A stretch of DNA of 64,000 nt from Maricaulis sp034659015 (GTDB taxonomy: Bacteria > Pseudomonadota > Alphaproteobacteria > Caulobacterales > Maricaulaceae), in the NCBI GenBank assembly GCA_034659015.1, contig JAYEGL010000002.1:532683-596682 (forward strand), written 5' to 3'. Positions 33,878 through 42,045 of the stretch are shown here, piece after piece. Numbering within the stretch: position 1 is the stretch's first letter; every line of letters starts with the position of its first letter. A program made the translations under genes and the position numbers. The notes under the pieces were generated by a model. The model did not search any database, was not told where the DNA came from, and saw only the letters and a program-made list of their open reading frames with translations.

Positions 33878-34855
33878 CTACCCCAATAGCCGCGCCGCCC
33901 GCGGTGCGAAATAGGTGATGATCCCCGCCGCACCGGCGCGCTTGAAGGCCAGCAGGCTCTCCATCATCACGCGCTCGCCGTCGATCCAGGCATTGGCGGC
34001 GGCGGCCTCGATCATGGCGTACTCGCCGGAGACCTGGAAGGCGTAGACGGGCACGGGGAAGGTGTCGGAGAGGGCGCGGACGATGTCCAGATAGGGCAGG
34101 CCCGGCTTGACCATCACCATGTCGGCGCCCTCGGCGATGTCCAGCTCGACCTCGCGCAGCGCCTCGTCGCGATTGGCCGGATCCATCTGGTAGGTCTGCT
34201 TGTCGCCTTTCAGCGCCGCCGCCGAACCGATCGCCTCGCGATAGGGGCCGTAGAAGCCCGAGGCGTATTTGGCGGCGTAGGAGAGGATCATCGTGTCGTG
34301 ATGGCCGTCGGCTTCCAGCGCGTCGCGGATCGTGCCGATGCGGCCATCCATCATGTCCGAGGGCGCGACGACGTCGCAGCCGGCCTCGGCCTGCACCAGG
34401 GCCTGGGCGACCAGCTGTTCCACCGTGGCGTCATTGGCGATCTTCTCGCCATCGAGCACGCCGTCATGGCCGTGCGTGGTGAAGGGGTCGAGCGCCACGT
34501 CGCAGATCACGCCGACATTGGGGGCGGCATCCTTGATGGTGCGGATCGCGTTGGGCACCAGCCCGTCCGGATTGAGGGCTTCGGAGCCGGCATCGTCCTT
34601 CCTGGCCGGATCGATGTGCGGGAAGATCGCCATCGCCGGAATGCCCAGGTCCTGGGCTTCCTTCGCGGCCTTCGCCAGTGCGGAAAGCGAGAGGCGTTCC
34701 ACCCCCGGCATGGCCATCACCGGCTCGACCGGATCGGCGGTGTCGGAGACCACCACGGACCAGATCAGATCGTTGGCTGTCAGGACATTCTGGCGCACGA
34801 GGCGGCGCGACCAGTCGGCCTGGCGGGTGCGGCGGAGGCGGGTGGACGGATACAT
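33878..34855 (-). CDS. hemB: Delta-aminolevulinic acid dehydratase (porphobilinogen synthase)
   Basis: Condenses two 5-aminolevulinate molecules to porphobilinogen. The 325-residue TIM barrel has the two Schiff-base lysines K196 (SYAAKYASGFYGPYR) and K250 (MVKPGLPYLD). At the metal site the sequence is DVALDPFTTHGHDG, lacking the cysteines of zinc enzymes, which marks the magnesium-dependent type common in alphaproteobacteria. HemA is encoded 5 kb away on the other strand. Confidence 0.97.
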   Translation of the reverse strand: MYPSTRLRRTRQADWSRRLVRQNVLTANDLIWSVVVSDTADPVEPVMAMPGVERLSLSALAKAAKEAQDLGIPAMAIFPHIDPARKDDAGSEALNPDGLVPNAIRTIKDAAPNVGVICDVALDPFTTHGHDGVLDGEKIANDATVEQLVAQALVQAEAGCDVVAPSDMMDGRIGTIRDALEADGHHDTMILSYAAKYASGFYGPYREAIGSAAALKGDKQTYQMDPANRDEALREVELDIAEGADMVMVKPGLPYLDIVRALSDTFPVPVYAFQVSGEYAMIEAAAANAWIDGERVMMESLLAFKRAGAAGIITYFAPRAARLLG

Positions 34856-34988
34856 GGCGGGCTCTGGTCCTCGTGAGACGGAATGTCATATCCAGCTTGC
34901 CGTGGCCGTCACCAAGCGTTACGGCTCCGGCAAATCGCTTCGGCAAAATTTGTCTTCCACAGACCATATAAGCAACAGGAGCGCTGCG

Positions 34989-36125
34989 GTGCACTTCGCT
35001 CTCACAGAAGATCAGACCCTTATTCGCGACATGGCGAGAAAATTCGCCGAGGACCGTCTCAAGCCCCATGCGGCGCAGTGGGACGAGGAAAAACACTTCC
35101 CCGTCGAGGTGATGCGCGAAGCGGCGGAGCTCGGCTTCGCGGGCATCTATACGGCCGAGGATGTCGGCGGCTCGAACCTGACGCGTCTCGATGCCGCACT
35201 CATTTTCGAGGAATTGTCGCGCGGCTGCGTCGCGACCGCGGCCTTCCTGTCGATCCACAATATGTGCGCCTGGATGATCGACACCTGGGGTAATGAGGAC
35301 CAGCGCCAGCGCTTCCTGCCGCAGATGATGACGATGGAGAAGATTGCCTCCTACTGCCTCACCGAGCCGGGTGCGGGTTCCGATGCGGCCAGTCTCAAGA
35401 CCAAGGCGGTGCGCGACGGCGACCACTATGTGCTCAACGGCGCGAAAGCCTTCATCTCCGGTGCCGGCACGTCGGACTATTACGTCGTCATGTGCCGCAC
35501 GGGCGGCGAGGGGCCCAAGGGCATTTCCACCATCGTGGTGGAAAAGGATACGCCGGGCCTCTCCTTCGGTGCCAACGAGAAGAAGATGGGCTGGAACGCC
35601 CAGCCCACGCGCATCGTCAATTTCGAGGATTGCCGCGTGCCGGCGGAGAATCTGCTTGCCGAGGAAGGCATGGGATTCACCCTGGCGATGAAGGGGCTCA
35701 ATGGCGGCCGGATCAATATCGGCGCCTGTTCGCTGGGCGGGGCGACCGAGGCCTATGAGACGGCCAAGGAGTATGTCGGTTCGCGCAAGCAGTTCGGCCG
35801 CGAGCTGGCGCAATTCCAGGTCACCCAGTTCAAGCTGGCCGACATGGCGACCGAGCTGGAGGCCTCGCGCCTGATGCTCTACCGCGCCGCGGCCTCGGTC
35901 GATGCCGGCGATCCGTCGGCGGCGAAGTACTGCGCCATGGCCAAGCGTTTCGCGACGGATGCCTGTTTCGATATCGCCAATCAGGCCTTGCAGCTGCATG
36001 GCGGCTACGGCTACCTCAAGGACTATCCGCTCGAGCGGATCGTGCGCGATCTGCGTGTCCACCAGATCCTGGAAGGCACGAACGAGATCATGCGCGTCAT
36101 CATCGCCAAGGATGAGCTGAAATAG
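34989..36125 (+). CDS. Acyl-CoA dehydrogenase, isobutyryl-CoA dehydrogenase-like
   Basis: A 378-residue FAD flavoenzyme. It has CLTEPGAGSDAASLKTKA (about residues 122-139), GYGYLKDYPLERIVRDLRVHQ and the catalytic glutamate in ILEGTNEIMR near residue 364. The start is GTG at 34989, eight bases after AGGAG. Longer in-frame extensions upstream have no family similarity. Context with 3-hydroxyisobutyryl-CoA hydrolase and 3-hydroxyisobutyrate dehydrogenase downstream points to isobutyryl-CoA as substrate, in valine breakdown. The last 16 bases are tandemly duplicated just past the stop codon. Confidence 0.94.
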   Translation: MHFALTEDQTLIRDMARKFAEDRLKPHAAQWDEEKHFPVEVMREAAELGFAGIYTAEDVGGSNLTRLDAALIFEELSRGCVATAAFLSIHNMCAWMIDTWGNEDQRQRFLPQMMTMEKIASYCLTEPGAGSDAASLKTKAVRDGDHYVLNGAKAFISGAGTSDYYVVMCRTGGEGPKGISTIVVEKDTPGLSFGANEKKMGWNAQPTRIVNFEDCRVPAENLLAEEGMGFTLAMKGLNGGRINIGACSLGGATEAYETAKEYVGSRKQFGRELAQFQVTQFKLADMATELEASRLMLYRAAASVDAGDPSAAKYCAMAKRFATDACFDIANQALQLHGGYGYLKDYPLERIVRDLRVHQILEGTNEIMRVIIAKDELK

Positions 36126-36141
36126 GGACGAGCTGAAACAG
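36110..36141. repeat. 16-bp tandem duplication of the acyl-CoA dehydrogenase gene end
   Basis: GGATGAGCTGAAATAG (36110-36125) is followed at once by GGACGAGCTGAAACAG (36126-36141), with two mismatches. The copy turns the TAG stop into CAG and lies in a different frame, where it reads DELK into the following small open frame. Confidence 0.7.
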
Positions 36142-36270
36142 GAGGGCGTCATCGCCGAGGAAACCCAGGACGGTCTGCCGTCACGGCAGTTCGACAATAC
36201 CGACCAGGCCTTCGAGGCGGCTTGCCAGGACCTCGATACCACGCTGACGGCGGAACGGCCGCTGCCGGCC

Positions 36271-36588
36271 ATGATTCTCGATGCGCGCAGCGAGTTCGGG
36301 TCGGATACGCCGCTTGCCTTCGATAGTAACGGCAATGCCAATGTGATGTTGAAAGTGGCATCGGACGATGGCGGTTTCATCGTCTTTTCGCGCACGATCA
36401 GTGCCCCGGAGAAAGGCCTGGAAGCGGGCGATCTGGTGTGCTGGGTCCCGCTTCAGCACGATGAGGGCCTGTCCAAGGAATCCAACGATCCGCGCTTCGG
36501 CTGGGTCGGCCTGGTCTTCGCCGCCCTGGAGCCGGAATGGAAGGATGGCGACTGGGTGATGCGGGAATTCTACGGCGAGGAGGAATAG
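36271..36588 (+). CDS. Small acidic protein of the valine-catabolic cluster, start uncertain
   Basis: A 105-residue product from the first available ATG, of a family I do not recognise; it is acidic and predicted soluble (DDGGFIVFSRTISAPEKGLE, LVCWVPLQHDEG). The true start is probably further upstream. The frame stays open with high third-position GC back to about 36151, encoding IAEETQDGLPSRQFDNTDQ and more, while the ATG at 36271 has no Shine-Dalgarno. A perfect AGGAGG at 36140-36145 sits five bases before an in-frame ATC at 36151, where no ATG, GTG or TTG exists. It lies between two enzymes of valine breakdown, so it may assist them. Confidence 0.75.
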   Translation: MILDARSEFGSDTPLAFDSNGNANVMLKVASDDGGFIVFSRTISAPEKGLEAGDLVCWVPLQHDEGLSKESNDPRFGWVGLVFAALEPEWKDGDWVMREFYGEEE

Positions 36589-36646
36589 TTCCATCCCCCC
36601 TCAGCCCGCCGCCCTGACCGAGTGAGTAAAACGAAAGAAACGCCGC

Positions 36647-37711
36647 ATGACCGACGAACCGGAAATCATTGCCCGCAAGACCGGCCAGGTGGGCCGTATC
36701 ACGCTGAACCGTCCCAAGGCGCTCAACGCGCTGACCCACGGCATGTGCCTCGACATGATCGAGGCGCTGGAGGCCTGGAAGGACGATGACGGCGTGCAGG
36801 CCGTCGTGGTCGACGGGGCGGGCGAGAAGGGCTTCTGCGCCGGCGGCGACATCCTCAAGCTTCACGACAGCGGCAAGGCGGGCGACGACCGGGCCTGGCT
36901 GTTCTGGCGCGACGAATACCGGCTCAACACGCTGATCCACCACTATCCCAAACCCTATGTGGCGCTGATCGACGGCATCACGATGGGCGGCGGCGTCGGT
37001 GTCTCCGTGCACGGCTCGCACCGCGTGGCCGGCGACCGGACGGTCTTCGCCATGCCGGAGACCGGGATCGGCTTTCACCCGGATGTGGGCGGGGCCTGGT
37101 TCCTGCCGCGCCTGGCCGGCGAGATCGGCACCTGGATGGGGCTGACCGGCGCGCGGCTGAAGGCGGCCGACTGCGTGGCCGCCGGCCTGGCGACGCACTA
37201 CTGCCCCTCCGGTCAGACCGAAGCCCTGATGGCAGCGCTTGAAAGCGCCGACCTGACCGGCGAGGACGCGCTGGAAGTGGTCCTGGAAGAGCATTCCGGC
37301 GATCCCGGTGACAGCGAATTGTCGCATACGCGCGGCCTGATCGATGCGGCCTTTGCCGGCGACAGTCTGGAAGACATGATGCAGCGCATCGGCGATGCCG
37401 GCGACGCCTGGTCGGCCAAACAGCTCAAGGTTCTGCACACAAAGTCGCCGACCTCGCTCAAGCTCACCCTGGCCGCCCTGCGCAAGGGGGCGGATCTGTC
37501 CTTCGAGGATGTGATGCGCCAGGACCTGCGCGTGTCCTGCTGGTGCCTGACGGGCACGGATTTCTACGAGGGCGTGCGCGCCGTCATCATCGACAAGGAC
37601 AATGCGCCGGACTGGTCGGCCAAGGATCTCAGCGAGGTCGACGACGCCGCGATCGCCAAGGCGTTCGAGCCGCTCGATGCCGATCATGAAATGACATTCC
37701 TTGGCGAGTAG
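36647..37711 (+). CDS. 3-hydroxyisobutyryl-CoA hydrolase (enoyl-CoA hydratase/isomerase superfamily)
   Basis: A 354-residue crotonase-fold protein. Length, CAGGDILKLHDSG, ALIDGITMGGGVGVSVHG and FAMPETGIGFHPDVGG match the 3-hydroxyisobutyryl-CoA hydrolase subgroup, rather than the ~260-residue hydratases. The glutamate of PETGIG is the likely catalytic residue. The long C-terminal region (about 240-350) is also typical. It hydrolyses 3-hydroxyisobutyryl-CoA to free 3-hydroxyisobutyrate, the substrate of the enzyme encoded next. The hydratase for the intervening step is not in the cluster. Confidence 0.92.
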   Translation: MTDEPEIIARKTGQVGRITLNRPKALNALTHGMCLDMIEALEAWKDDDGVQAVVVDGAGEKGFCAGGDILKLHDSGKAGDDRAWLFWRDEYRLNTLIHHYPKPYVALIDGITMGGGVGVSVHGSHRVAGDRTVFAMPETGIGFHPDVGGAWFLPRLAGEIGTWMGLTGARLKAADCVAAGLATHYCPSGQTEALMAALESADLTGEDALEVVLEEHSGDPGDSELSHTRGLIDAAFAGDSLEDMMQRIGDAGDAWSAKQLKVLHTKSPTSLKLTLAALRKGADLSFEDVMRQDLRVSCWCLTGTDFYEGVRAVIIDKDNAPDWSAKDLSEVDDAAIAKAFEPLDADHEMTFLGE

Positions 37712-37749
37712 TGCCGGGGTTAACGGAAAAATCCACGGGAGACACAGCG

Positions 37750-38643
37750 ATGGCGCGGATTGCCTTTATCGGTCTTGGGAATATGGGCTCGGGCATGGCG
37801 GCCAATCTGGCCAAGGCCGGCCATGAGGTTCTCGCGTTCGACCTGAACGCGGACGCAGTGGCGCAGGCGGTCGAGGCCGGCGCCAGTGCTGCGGCTTCTG
37901 CCGCCGAAGCCGTGTCCAAGGCCGAGGCCGTGGTCACCATGCTGCCGGCCGGCAAGCATGTGCGCGCGGTCTATGAAGGCGAGATCTTTGGTGCGGCTGC
38001 GCCGGGCACGCTGTTCATGGACTGCTCCACCATCGATGTGGACAGCGCCCGCCATGTCGGCGGCCTGGCTGTGGAGAAGGGGGTCCGCTTCGTCGAGGCG
38101 CCGGTCTCCGGCGGTGTTGCGGCGGCCCAGGGCGGCACGCTGACTTTCATGGTCGGCGGATCGGAGGCGGATTTCGCGGCGGCCGAACCCTTCCTGGGCG
38201 CCATGGGCAAGGCGGTGCTGCGCGCCGGCGATCTCGGTGCCGGGCAGGCCGCCAAGATCTGCAACAACATGCTGCTCGCCATCACCATGATCGGGACATG
38301 CGAGGCCTTTGCCCTGGCCGAGAAGCTGGGCCTGGATCAGCAGAAATTCTTCGACATCGCCTCCCAGGCGTCGGGCCAGTCCTGGTCGATGACGACCTAT
38401 TGCCCGGTCCCCGGTCCGATCCCGACCACGCCGGCCAATAACGGCTACAAGCCGGGCTTTGCCACGGCGATGATGCTGAAGGATCTCAAACTGGCCCAGG
38501 ATGCGGCCCAGACCGCCGGCGCGACCACGCCGCTGGGTGCCCAGGCCGAGGCGCTTTACGCCATGTTCGACAATCTGGGCGGCGGGCCGTCGGACTTTTC
38601 CGGCATCTACAAGCTGCTCGACGGCAGCCTGAACGACGCCTGA
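37750..38643 (+). CDS. mmsB: 3-hydroxyisobutyrate dehydrogenase
   Basis: A 297-residue NAD-dependent enzyme oxidising 3-hydroxyisobutyrate to methylmalonate semialdehyde in valine breakdown. It has the Rossmann motif IAFIGLGNMGSGMAANLAKAG, the substrate motif EAPVSGGVAAAQGGTLTFM, the catalytic lysine in GQAAKICNNMLL (about residue 172) and the family-specific end KDLKLAQDAA. The ATG at 37750 is preceded by GGGAGA; a GTG 13 codons upstream overlaps the hydrolase gene and lacks family similarity. Co-location with the hydrolase supports the assignment over other beta-hydroxyacid dehydrogenases. Confidence 0.95.
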   Translation: MARIAFIGLGNMGSGMAANLAKAGHEVLAFDLNADAVAQAVEAGASAAASAAEAVSKAEAVVTMLPAGKHVRAVYEGEIFGAAAPGTLFMDCSTIDVDSARHVGGLAVEKGVRFVEAPVSGGVAAAQGGTLTFMVGGSEADFAAAEPFLGAMGKAVLRAGDLGAGQAAKICNNMLLAITMIGTCEAFALAEKLGLDQQKFFDIASQASGQSWSMTTYCPVPGPIPTTPANNGYKPGFATAMMLKDLKLAQDAAQTAGATTPLGAQAEALYAMFDNLGGGPSDFSGIYKLLDGSLNDA

Positions 38644-38684
38644 GCGGGTCTGCACTGACCACTTCTTAAATTTTCGCGCTTATG

Positions 38685-38708
38685 CCGGACGTCCGTCGGG
38701 ACGTCCGG
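38685..38708. other. Perfect 10-bp stem hairpin
   Basis: CCGGACGTCC, loop GTCG, GGACGTCCGG, between mmsB and the next small gene. No T-run follows on either strand, so it is either a U-less terminator for mmsB or a regulatory palindrome upstream of the small membrane protein gene. Confidence 0.55.
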
Positions 38709-38739
38709 TCCCGGCCTTCTGTCGGTCCGGAGCGCGCCC

Positions 38740-39084
38740 ATGTGGGGTGAATTCAAGCATATCCTTCTGCATGCGACCGGGTTCGGTCCGAACGATCTGC
38801 ATGTCCTGCTGGGATTGGCGATCTATGCCGGGCTGGGCCTTGTCCTGCGGCGGGCCGTTCTGCCCCTGGGCCTCGTGACCCTGGTGCAGCTGGCCAATGA
38901 GGTCATGGATATCGCCGAGGATCTGGCCCGGGACGCCGCGCTCGACTGGAGCGCTTTCCTGTGCGATACGGCGGTCACACTGGCCGCCCCCGCTGCGATC
39001 GCTCTGACGGTCCTCGTCGTGGCCCGTCCGCGCCGCCCGCGCGCCCGCTGGCTGGGCGAGTCCATGCGAATGCCGGCCCGTTAA
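38740..39084 (+). CDS. Small membrane protein of unknown function
   Basis: A 114-residue protein with three likely transmembrane segments (about residues 20-37, 41-52 and 76-98) and a basic proline/arginine-rich end. GPNDLHVLLGLAIY and LVQLANEVMDIAEDL recall small VanZ-like proteins, but the similarity is too weak to assign. It stands between mmsB and the LdtR-like gene, on the same strand. Confidence 0.7.
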   Translation: MWGEFKHILLHATGFGPNDLHVLLGLAIYAGLGLVLRRAVLPLGLVTLVQLANEVMDIAEDLARDAALDWSAFLCDTAVTLAAPAAIALTVLVVARPRRPRARWLGESMRMPAR

Positions 39085-39151
39085 GGGGATTTTTGCCCTT
39101 TGCGCCTAGTGTCTCTGCACAAGATCGAAAAAGATCGGGTGGAGTGGTCAA

Positions 39152-39643
39152 ATGGTCATGGCAGAAAACATGGCGCCGGATGCGGCGCCGAACACGGAAT
39201 ATCTCGAACTCCTGCAGCTTGTGGAGCGCCTGCACCGGCAGCTCCTCGACGTTGTGAAGGACGAGCTCGATCGCGAAGGGCTGGACGACCTGAACTCGGT
39301 TCAGGCGCTGCTTCTGTTCAATATCGGGGATCAGGAGCTGACGGCCGGCGAACTTCGCACGCGCGGTCACTATCTCGGCTCCAACGTCTCCTACAATCTC
39401 AAGAAACTCGTCGATGCCGGATATATCCGGCACGAGCGCTCCGAGGTCGACCGGCGCTCCGTGAAGGTCAGCCTGACCGAGACCGGGCATGCCGTTCGGG
39501 CCAAGCTGAACACGCTGTTTGCGCGCCAGGGGGCGTCCCTGACGCCGGTCGGCGGGGTCGAGGCGGATCAGCTGCCGGCGGTGAATACCGCGCTCACCCG
39601 GATCGAACGCTTCTGGTCGGACCATATCCGTTTCCGGATGTAG
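39152..39643 (+). CDS. MarR family regulator, LdtR-like
   Basis: A 163-residue winged-helix protein. LNSVQALLLFNIGDQELTAG and RGHYLGSNVSYNLKKLVDAG (recognition helix, about residues 71-90) followed by the wing RSEVDRRSVKVSLT closely resemble LdtR, an alphaproteobacterial regulator of L,D-transpeptidase and osmotic tolerance. The assignment comes from pattern memory and is moderately secure. The neighbourhood (hemA downstream, mucR nearby) is conserved in related genomes. A Rho-independent terminator follows at 39671. Confidence 0.85.
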   Translation: MVMAENMAPDAAPNTEYLELLQLVERLHRQLLDVVKDELDREGLDDLNSVQALLLFNIGDQELTAGELRTRGHYLGSNVSYNLKKLVDAGYIRHERSEVDRRSVKVSLTETGHAVRAKLNTLFARQGASLTPVGGVEADQLPAVNTALTRIERFWSDHIRFRM

Positions 39644-39670
39644 AACCGGCCATTCCGGACCGATTGAACG

Positions 39671-39703
39671 AGGCACGGCGCCGTCATGCGCCGTGCCTTT
39701 TCT
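39671..39703 (+). terminator. Rho-independent terminator after the LdtR-like gene
   Basis: An 11-bp perfect stem (AGGCACGGCGC and its complement GCGCCGTGCCT at 39688-39698) with a six-base loop, ending in TTTCTT. It lies 28 bp after the stop codon. Confidence 0.88.
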
Positions 39704-39870
39704 TATGGGCCGGGTCTCCGTTACACTGTGCGGATACGGGCCTTTGCGGCCCGGATGTGAAAAATGTTCGAGGTGCGGCGCTCTGTCCTGTCGCGGTCAG
39801 GGCGCAATCTCTCTAAAACCCGGTCCAAGGCCCGGACTGAAGGGTTGCAGATTCAAGAAAGGCACCGCCG

Positions 39871-41097
39871 ATGGATTATCAAAGCGCCTTTGCGGATGCG
39901 GTCCGCCGGGTCAAGGCGGAAGGCCGTTACCGGGTTTTTGCAGACCTCCTGCGCCGCAAGGGTGAATTTCCCGTGGCGCGCTGGCGCTCGCCGGGTGGCG
40001 ATGTGCGCGATGTCACGGTGTGGTGCTCGAACGACTATCTCGGCATGGGCCAGGTGCCCTGTGTCGTCGAATCGATGAAGCAGGCCATCGACGATGTCGG
40101 CTCCGGCGCCGGCGGGACCCGCAATATCTCCGGCACCACGCATTATCATGTCGAGCTGGAACGTTCGCTGGCCGATCTGCACCGCAAGGACGGCGCACTG
40201 CTCTTCACCTCCGGTTACATCGCCAACGAGGCGACCCTGTCGACCCTCGGCAAGATCCTGCCGGGTCTGATCATGTTTTCCGACGAGCTGAACCATGCCT
40301 CGATGATCGAGGGCGTGAAGGGCGCGCGCTGCGAGAAGCGGATCTGGCGTCACAACGATATCGAGCATCTCGAGGAGCTGCTGGCAGCGGCCCCTGCGGA
40401 TGCGCCGAAGGTCATCGCCTTCGAGTCGGTCTATTCCATGGACGGCGATATCGGCCCGATCGAGGCCGTCTGCGACCTGGCGGACAAGTACAATGCGCTG
40501 ACTTATCTGGACGAGGTCCACGCGGTGGGCCTCTACGGGCTGCGCGGGGCCGGCATTGCCGAGCGCGACGGGCTGATGCAGCGCATCGACATCATCGAGG
40601 GCACGCTGGGCAAGGCCTTCGGCGTGATGGGCGGCTATATCGCGGCGGACGGGATGATCTGCGACGCGATCCGCTCGATGGCGCCCGGCTTCATCTTCAC
40701 CACGGCCCTGCCGCCGGCGCTGGCGGCCGGGGCGCGGGCCAGCGTGGAATATCTCAAATCCGCCCATCACCTTCGCGAACAGCATCAGGAACGCGCCGCG
40801 ACCCTCAAATCGAGGCTGAACGGCGCCGGCTTCCCGGTGCTGGAAACGTCTGTCACGCACATCGTGCCGGTGCATGTCGGCGATCCGGTGCTGTGCAAGC
40901 GCATTTCCGACATGTTGCTCGACGATTACGGCATCTACGTCCAGCCGATCAATTATCCCACCGTGCCGCGCGGTACGGAAAGGCTGAGACTGACACCGAC
41001 ACCGTTGCATACCGACGCGATGTTCGACACGCTGATCGAAGCGCTGGACGATGTCTGGCAACGAGCGTCGGAACAGACCGGTGTGGCCCGGGCCTGA
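39871..41097 (+). CDS. hemA: 5-aminolevulinate synthase
   Basis: Condenses glycine and succinyl-CoA to 5-aminolevulinate, the alphaproteobacterial route into haem. The 408-residue PLP enzyme has its Schiff-base lysine at K248 in IEGTLGKAFGVMGG, the same number as in Rhodobacter capsulatus. Other marks are WCSNDYLGMG, GTRNISGTTHYHVELE and YLDEVHAVGLYG. AAGG lies ahead of the ATG. A 227-bp leader separates it from the LdtR-like gene and includes a CGGGCC-tttgc-GGCCCG hairpin at 39737-39753. Confidence 0.97.
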   Translation: MDYQSAFADAVRRVKAEGRYRVFADLLRRKGEFPVARWRSPGGDVRDVTVWCSNDYLGMGQVPCVVESMKQAIDDVGSGAGGTRNISGTTHYHVELERSLADLHRKDGALLFTSGYIANEATLSTLGKILPGLIMFSDELNHASMIEGVKGARCEKRIWRHNDIEHLEELLAAAPADAPKVIAFESVYSMDGDIGPIEAVCDLADKYNALTYLDEVHAVGLYGLRGAGIAERDGLMQRIDIIEGTLGKAFGVMGGYIAADGMICDAIRSMAPGFIFTTALPPALAAGARASVEYLKSAHHLREQHQERAATLKSRLNGAGFPVLETSVTHIVPVHVGDPVLCKRISDMLLDDYGIYVQPINYPTVPRGTERLRLTPTPLHTDAMFDTLIEALDDVWQRASEQTGVARA

Positions 41098-41120
41098 CCG
41101 GCCGCAACCCGGGAGAGGCG

Positions 41121-41348
41121 ATGTCCGGTCGTGAGATCTATATCGAGGTAATCGCGATCGGAAACGCGCTCAGGGTCGCCGCCGTCGATGCGGAGACCGG
41201 TGAAGAGCTGGTCTTCCAGGTGCCCAAGAAAACGCCGCGCGAGGAGATCGACGCGCTGGCACGCGCGAAGATCCAGTGGAAGCTGCAGCGCAATCAGGAC
41301 AAAAGAAAACGGCCGGACCAAGGGTCCGGCCGTGGTATTCGCGTCTGA
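41121..41348 (+). CDS. Small DUF6898-like protein
   Basis: A 75-residue protein starting at an ATG after GGGAGAGGCG, 23 bp from the hemA stop. REIYIEVIAIGNALRVAAVDAETGEEL is a beta-rich stretch like that of DUF6898 proteins, which commonly sit beside mucR and hemA in alphaproteobacteria. The family call is from memory. Its last ~13 codons overlap the inverted repeat that forms the terminator of the convergent mucR gene. Confidence 0.8.
   Translation: MSGREIYIEVIAIGNALRVAAVDAETGEELVFQVPKKTPREEIDALARAKIQWKLQRNQDKRKRPDQGSGRGIRV
41297..41333 (-). terminator. Rho-independent terminator of mucR
   Basis: On the minus strand, an 11-bp perfect stem (ACGGCCGGACC / GGTCCGGCCGT, three-base loop) is followed by TTTTCTTTTG. 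It begins 24 bp after the mucR stop. The hairpin is within the coding part of the opposing small gene. Confidence 0.88.
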
Positions 41349-41357
41349 GCGGCGCGC

Positions 41358-41780
41358 CTACTCGTCCTTCTTGCCGCGGCCCAGGCCGATATCCTTGGCA
41401 AACTGGGAGCGCTTGCGCGAATAGGCCGGCGCGACCATCGGATAGTCCGACGGAAGGTTCCATTTGCGGCGGTAATCGTCCGGCGACATGTTGTATTGCG
41501 AGCGCAGATAGCGCTTGAGCATTTTCAGTTTCTTGCCGTCTTCCAGGCAGACGATGTAATCATCGCTCACCGATTTCGACACAGGAACGGCCGGCTTGGA
41601 CTTGGGCTCCTGCTTCACCGTCGTCTCGGAGACCTCCTTCATCGTACCGTGGACGGACTTGATGAGCTCCGGCACGTGTTCGGCCGGCATGGAGTTGTGA
41701 GACAGGTAGGAAGCGACGACATCGGTCGTCATACGCAGGAGCTCTTCCTTGTCGATTTCGGGGATATTGTCGTCAGCCAT
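41358..41780 (-). CDS. mucR: MucR family transcriptional regulator
   Basis: A 140-residue DNA-binding protein of the Ros/MucR family, which in relatives controls exopolysaccharide, motility and cell-cycle genes by binding AT-rich DNA. The C-terminal domain reads DDYIVCLEDGKKLKMLKRYL then RSQYNMSPDDYRRKWNLP. Of the four zinc ligands in Ros, only the first Cys and an Asp remain, and both histidines are tyrosines. The ATG at 41780 follows AAAGG at good spacing; a TTG two codons upstream is less likely. The upstream region is AT-rich with an inverted repeat. Confidence 0.95.
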   Translation of the reverse strand: MADDNIPEIDKEELLRMTTDVVASYLSHNSMPAEHVPELIKSVHGTMKEVSETTVKQEPKSKPAVPVSKSVSDDYIVCLEDGKKLKMLKRYLRSQYNMSPDDYRRKWNLPSDYPMVAPAYSRKRSQFAKDIGLGRGKKDE

Positions 41781-41838
41781 TGTCAAACCTTTGAAACGTT
41801 CGGACGCGACGGGGCCGGAATAGTGGCCCGATTCAATT

Positions 41839-41857
41839 TATCGATACAGGATCGATA
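41839..41857. promoter_or_regulatory. Inverted repeat upstream of mucR
   Basis: TATCGAT-n5-ATCGATA, 58 bp upstream of the mucR start in an AT-rich stretch of the 265-bp mucR-glyA divergent gap. MucR proteins often repress their own genes through AT-rich sites, so it is a candidate autoregulatory site. Confidence 0.5.
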
Positions 41858-42045
41858 TTATGCGCCAATGTGGAGTTCAAGCTCAACCGTGAAATTTCAC
41901 TTATTTCTGTGCAGTTGCGTCCACTTCTGGTAAATAAACCCAAATCGAGAATTTTGCCGAAATTGTTAACGTTCCGACCGGAAAACCCGGCTTGTCTCAG
42001 GCCGGGGCGGGCCTTATCACACGGGGCAGCCAGTAAGGAGTCGTC

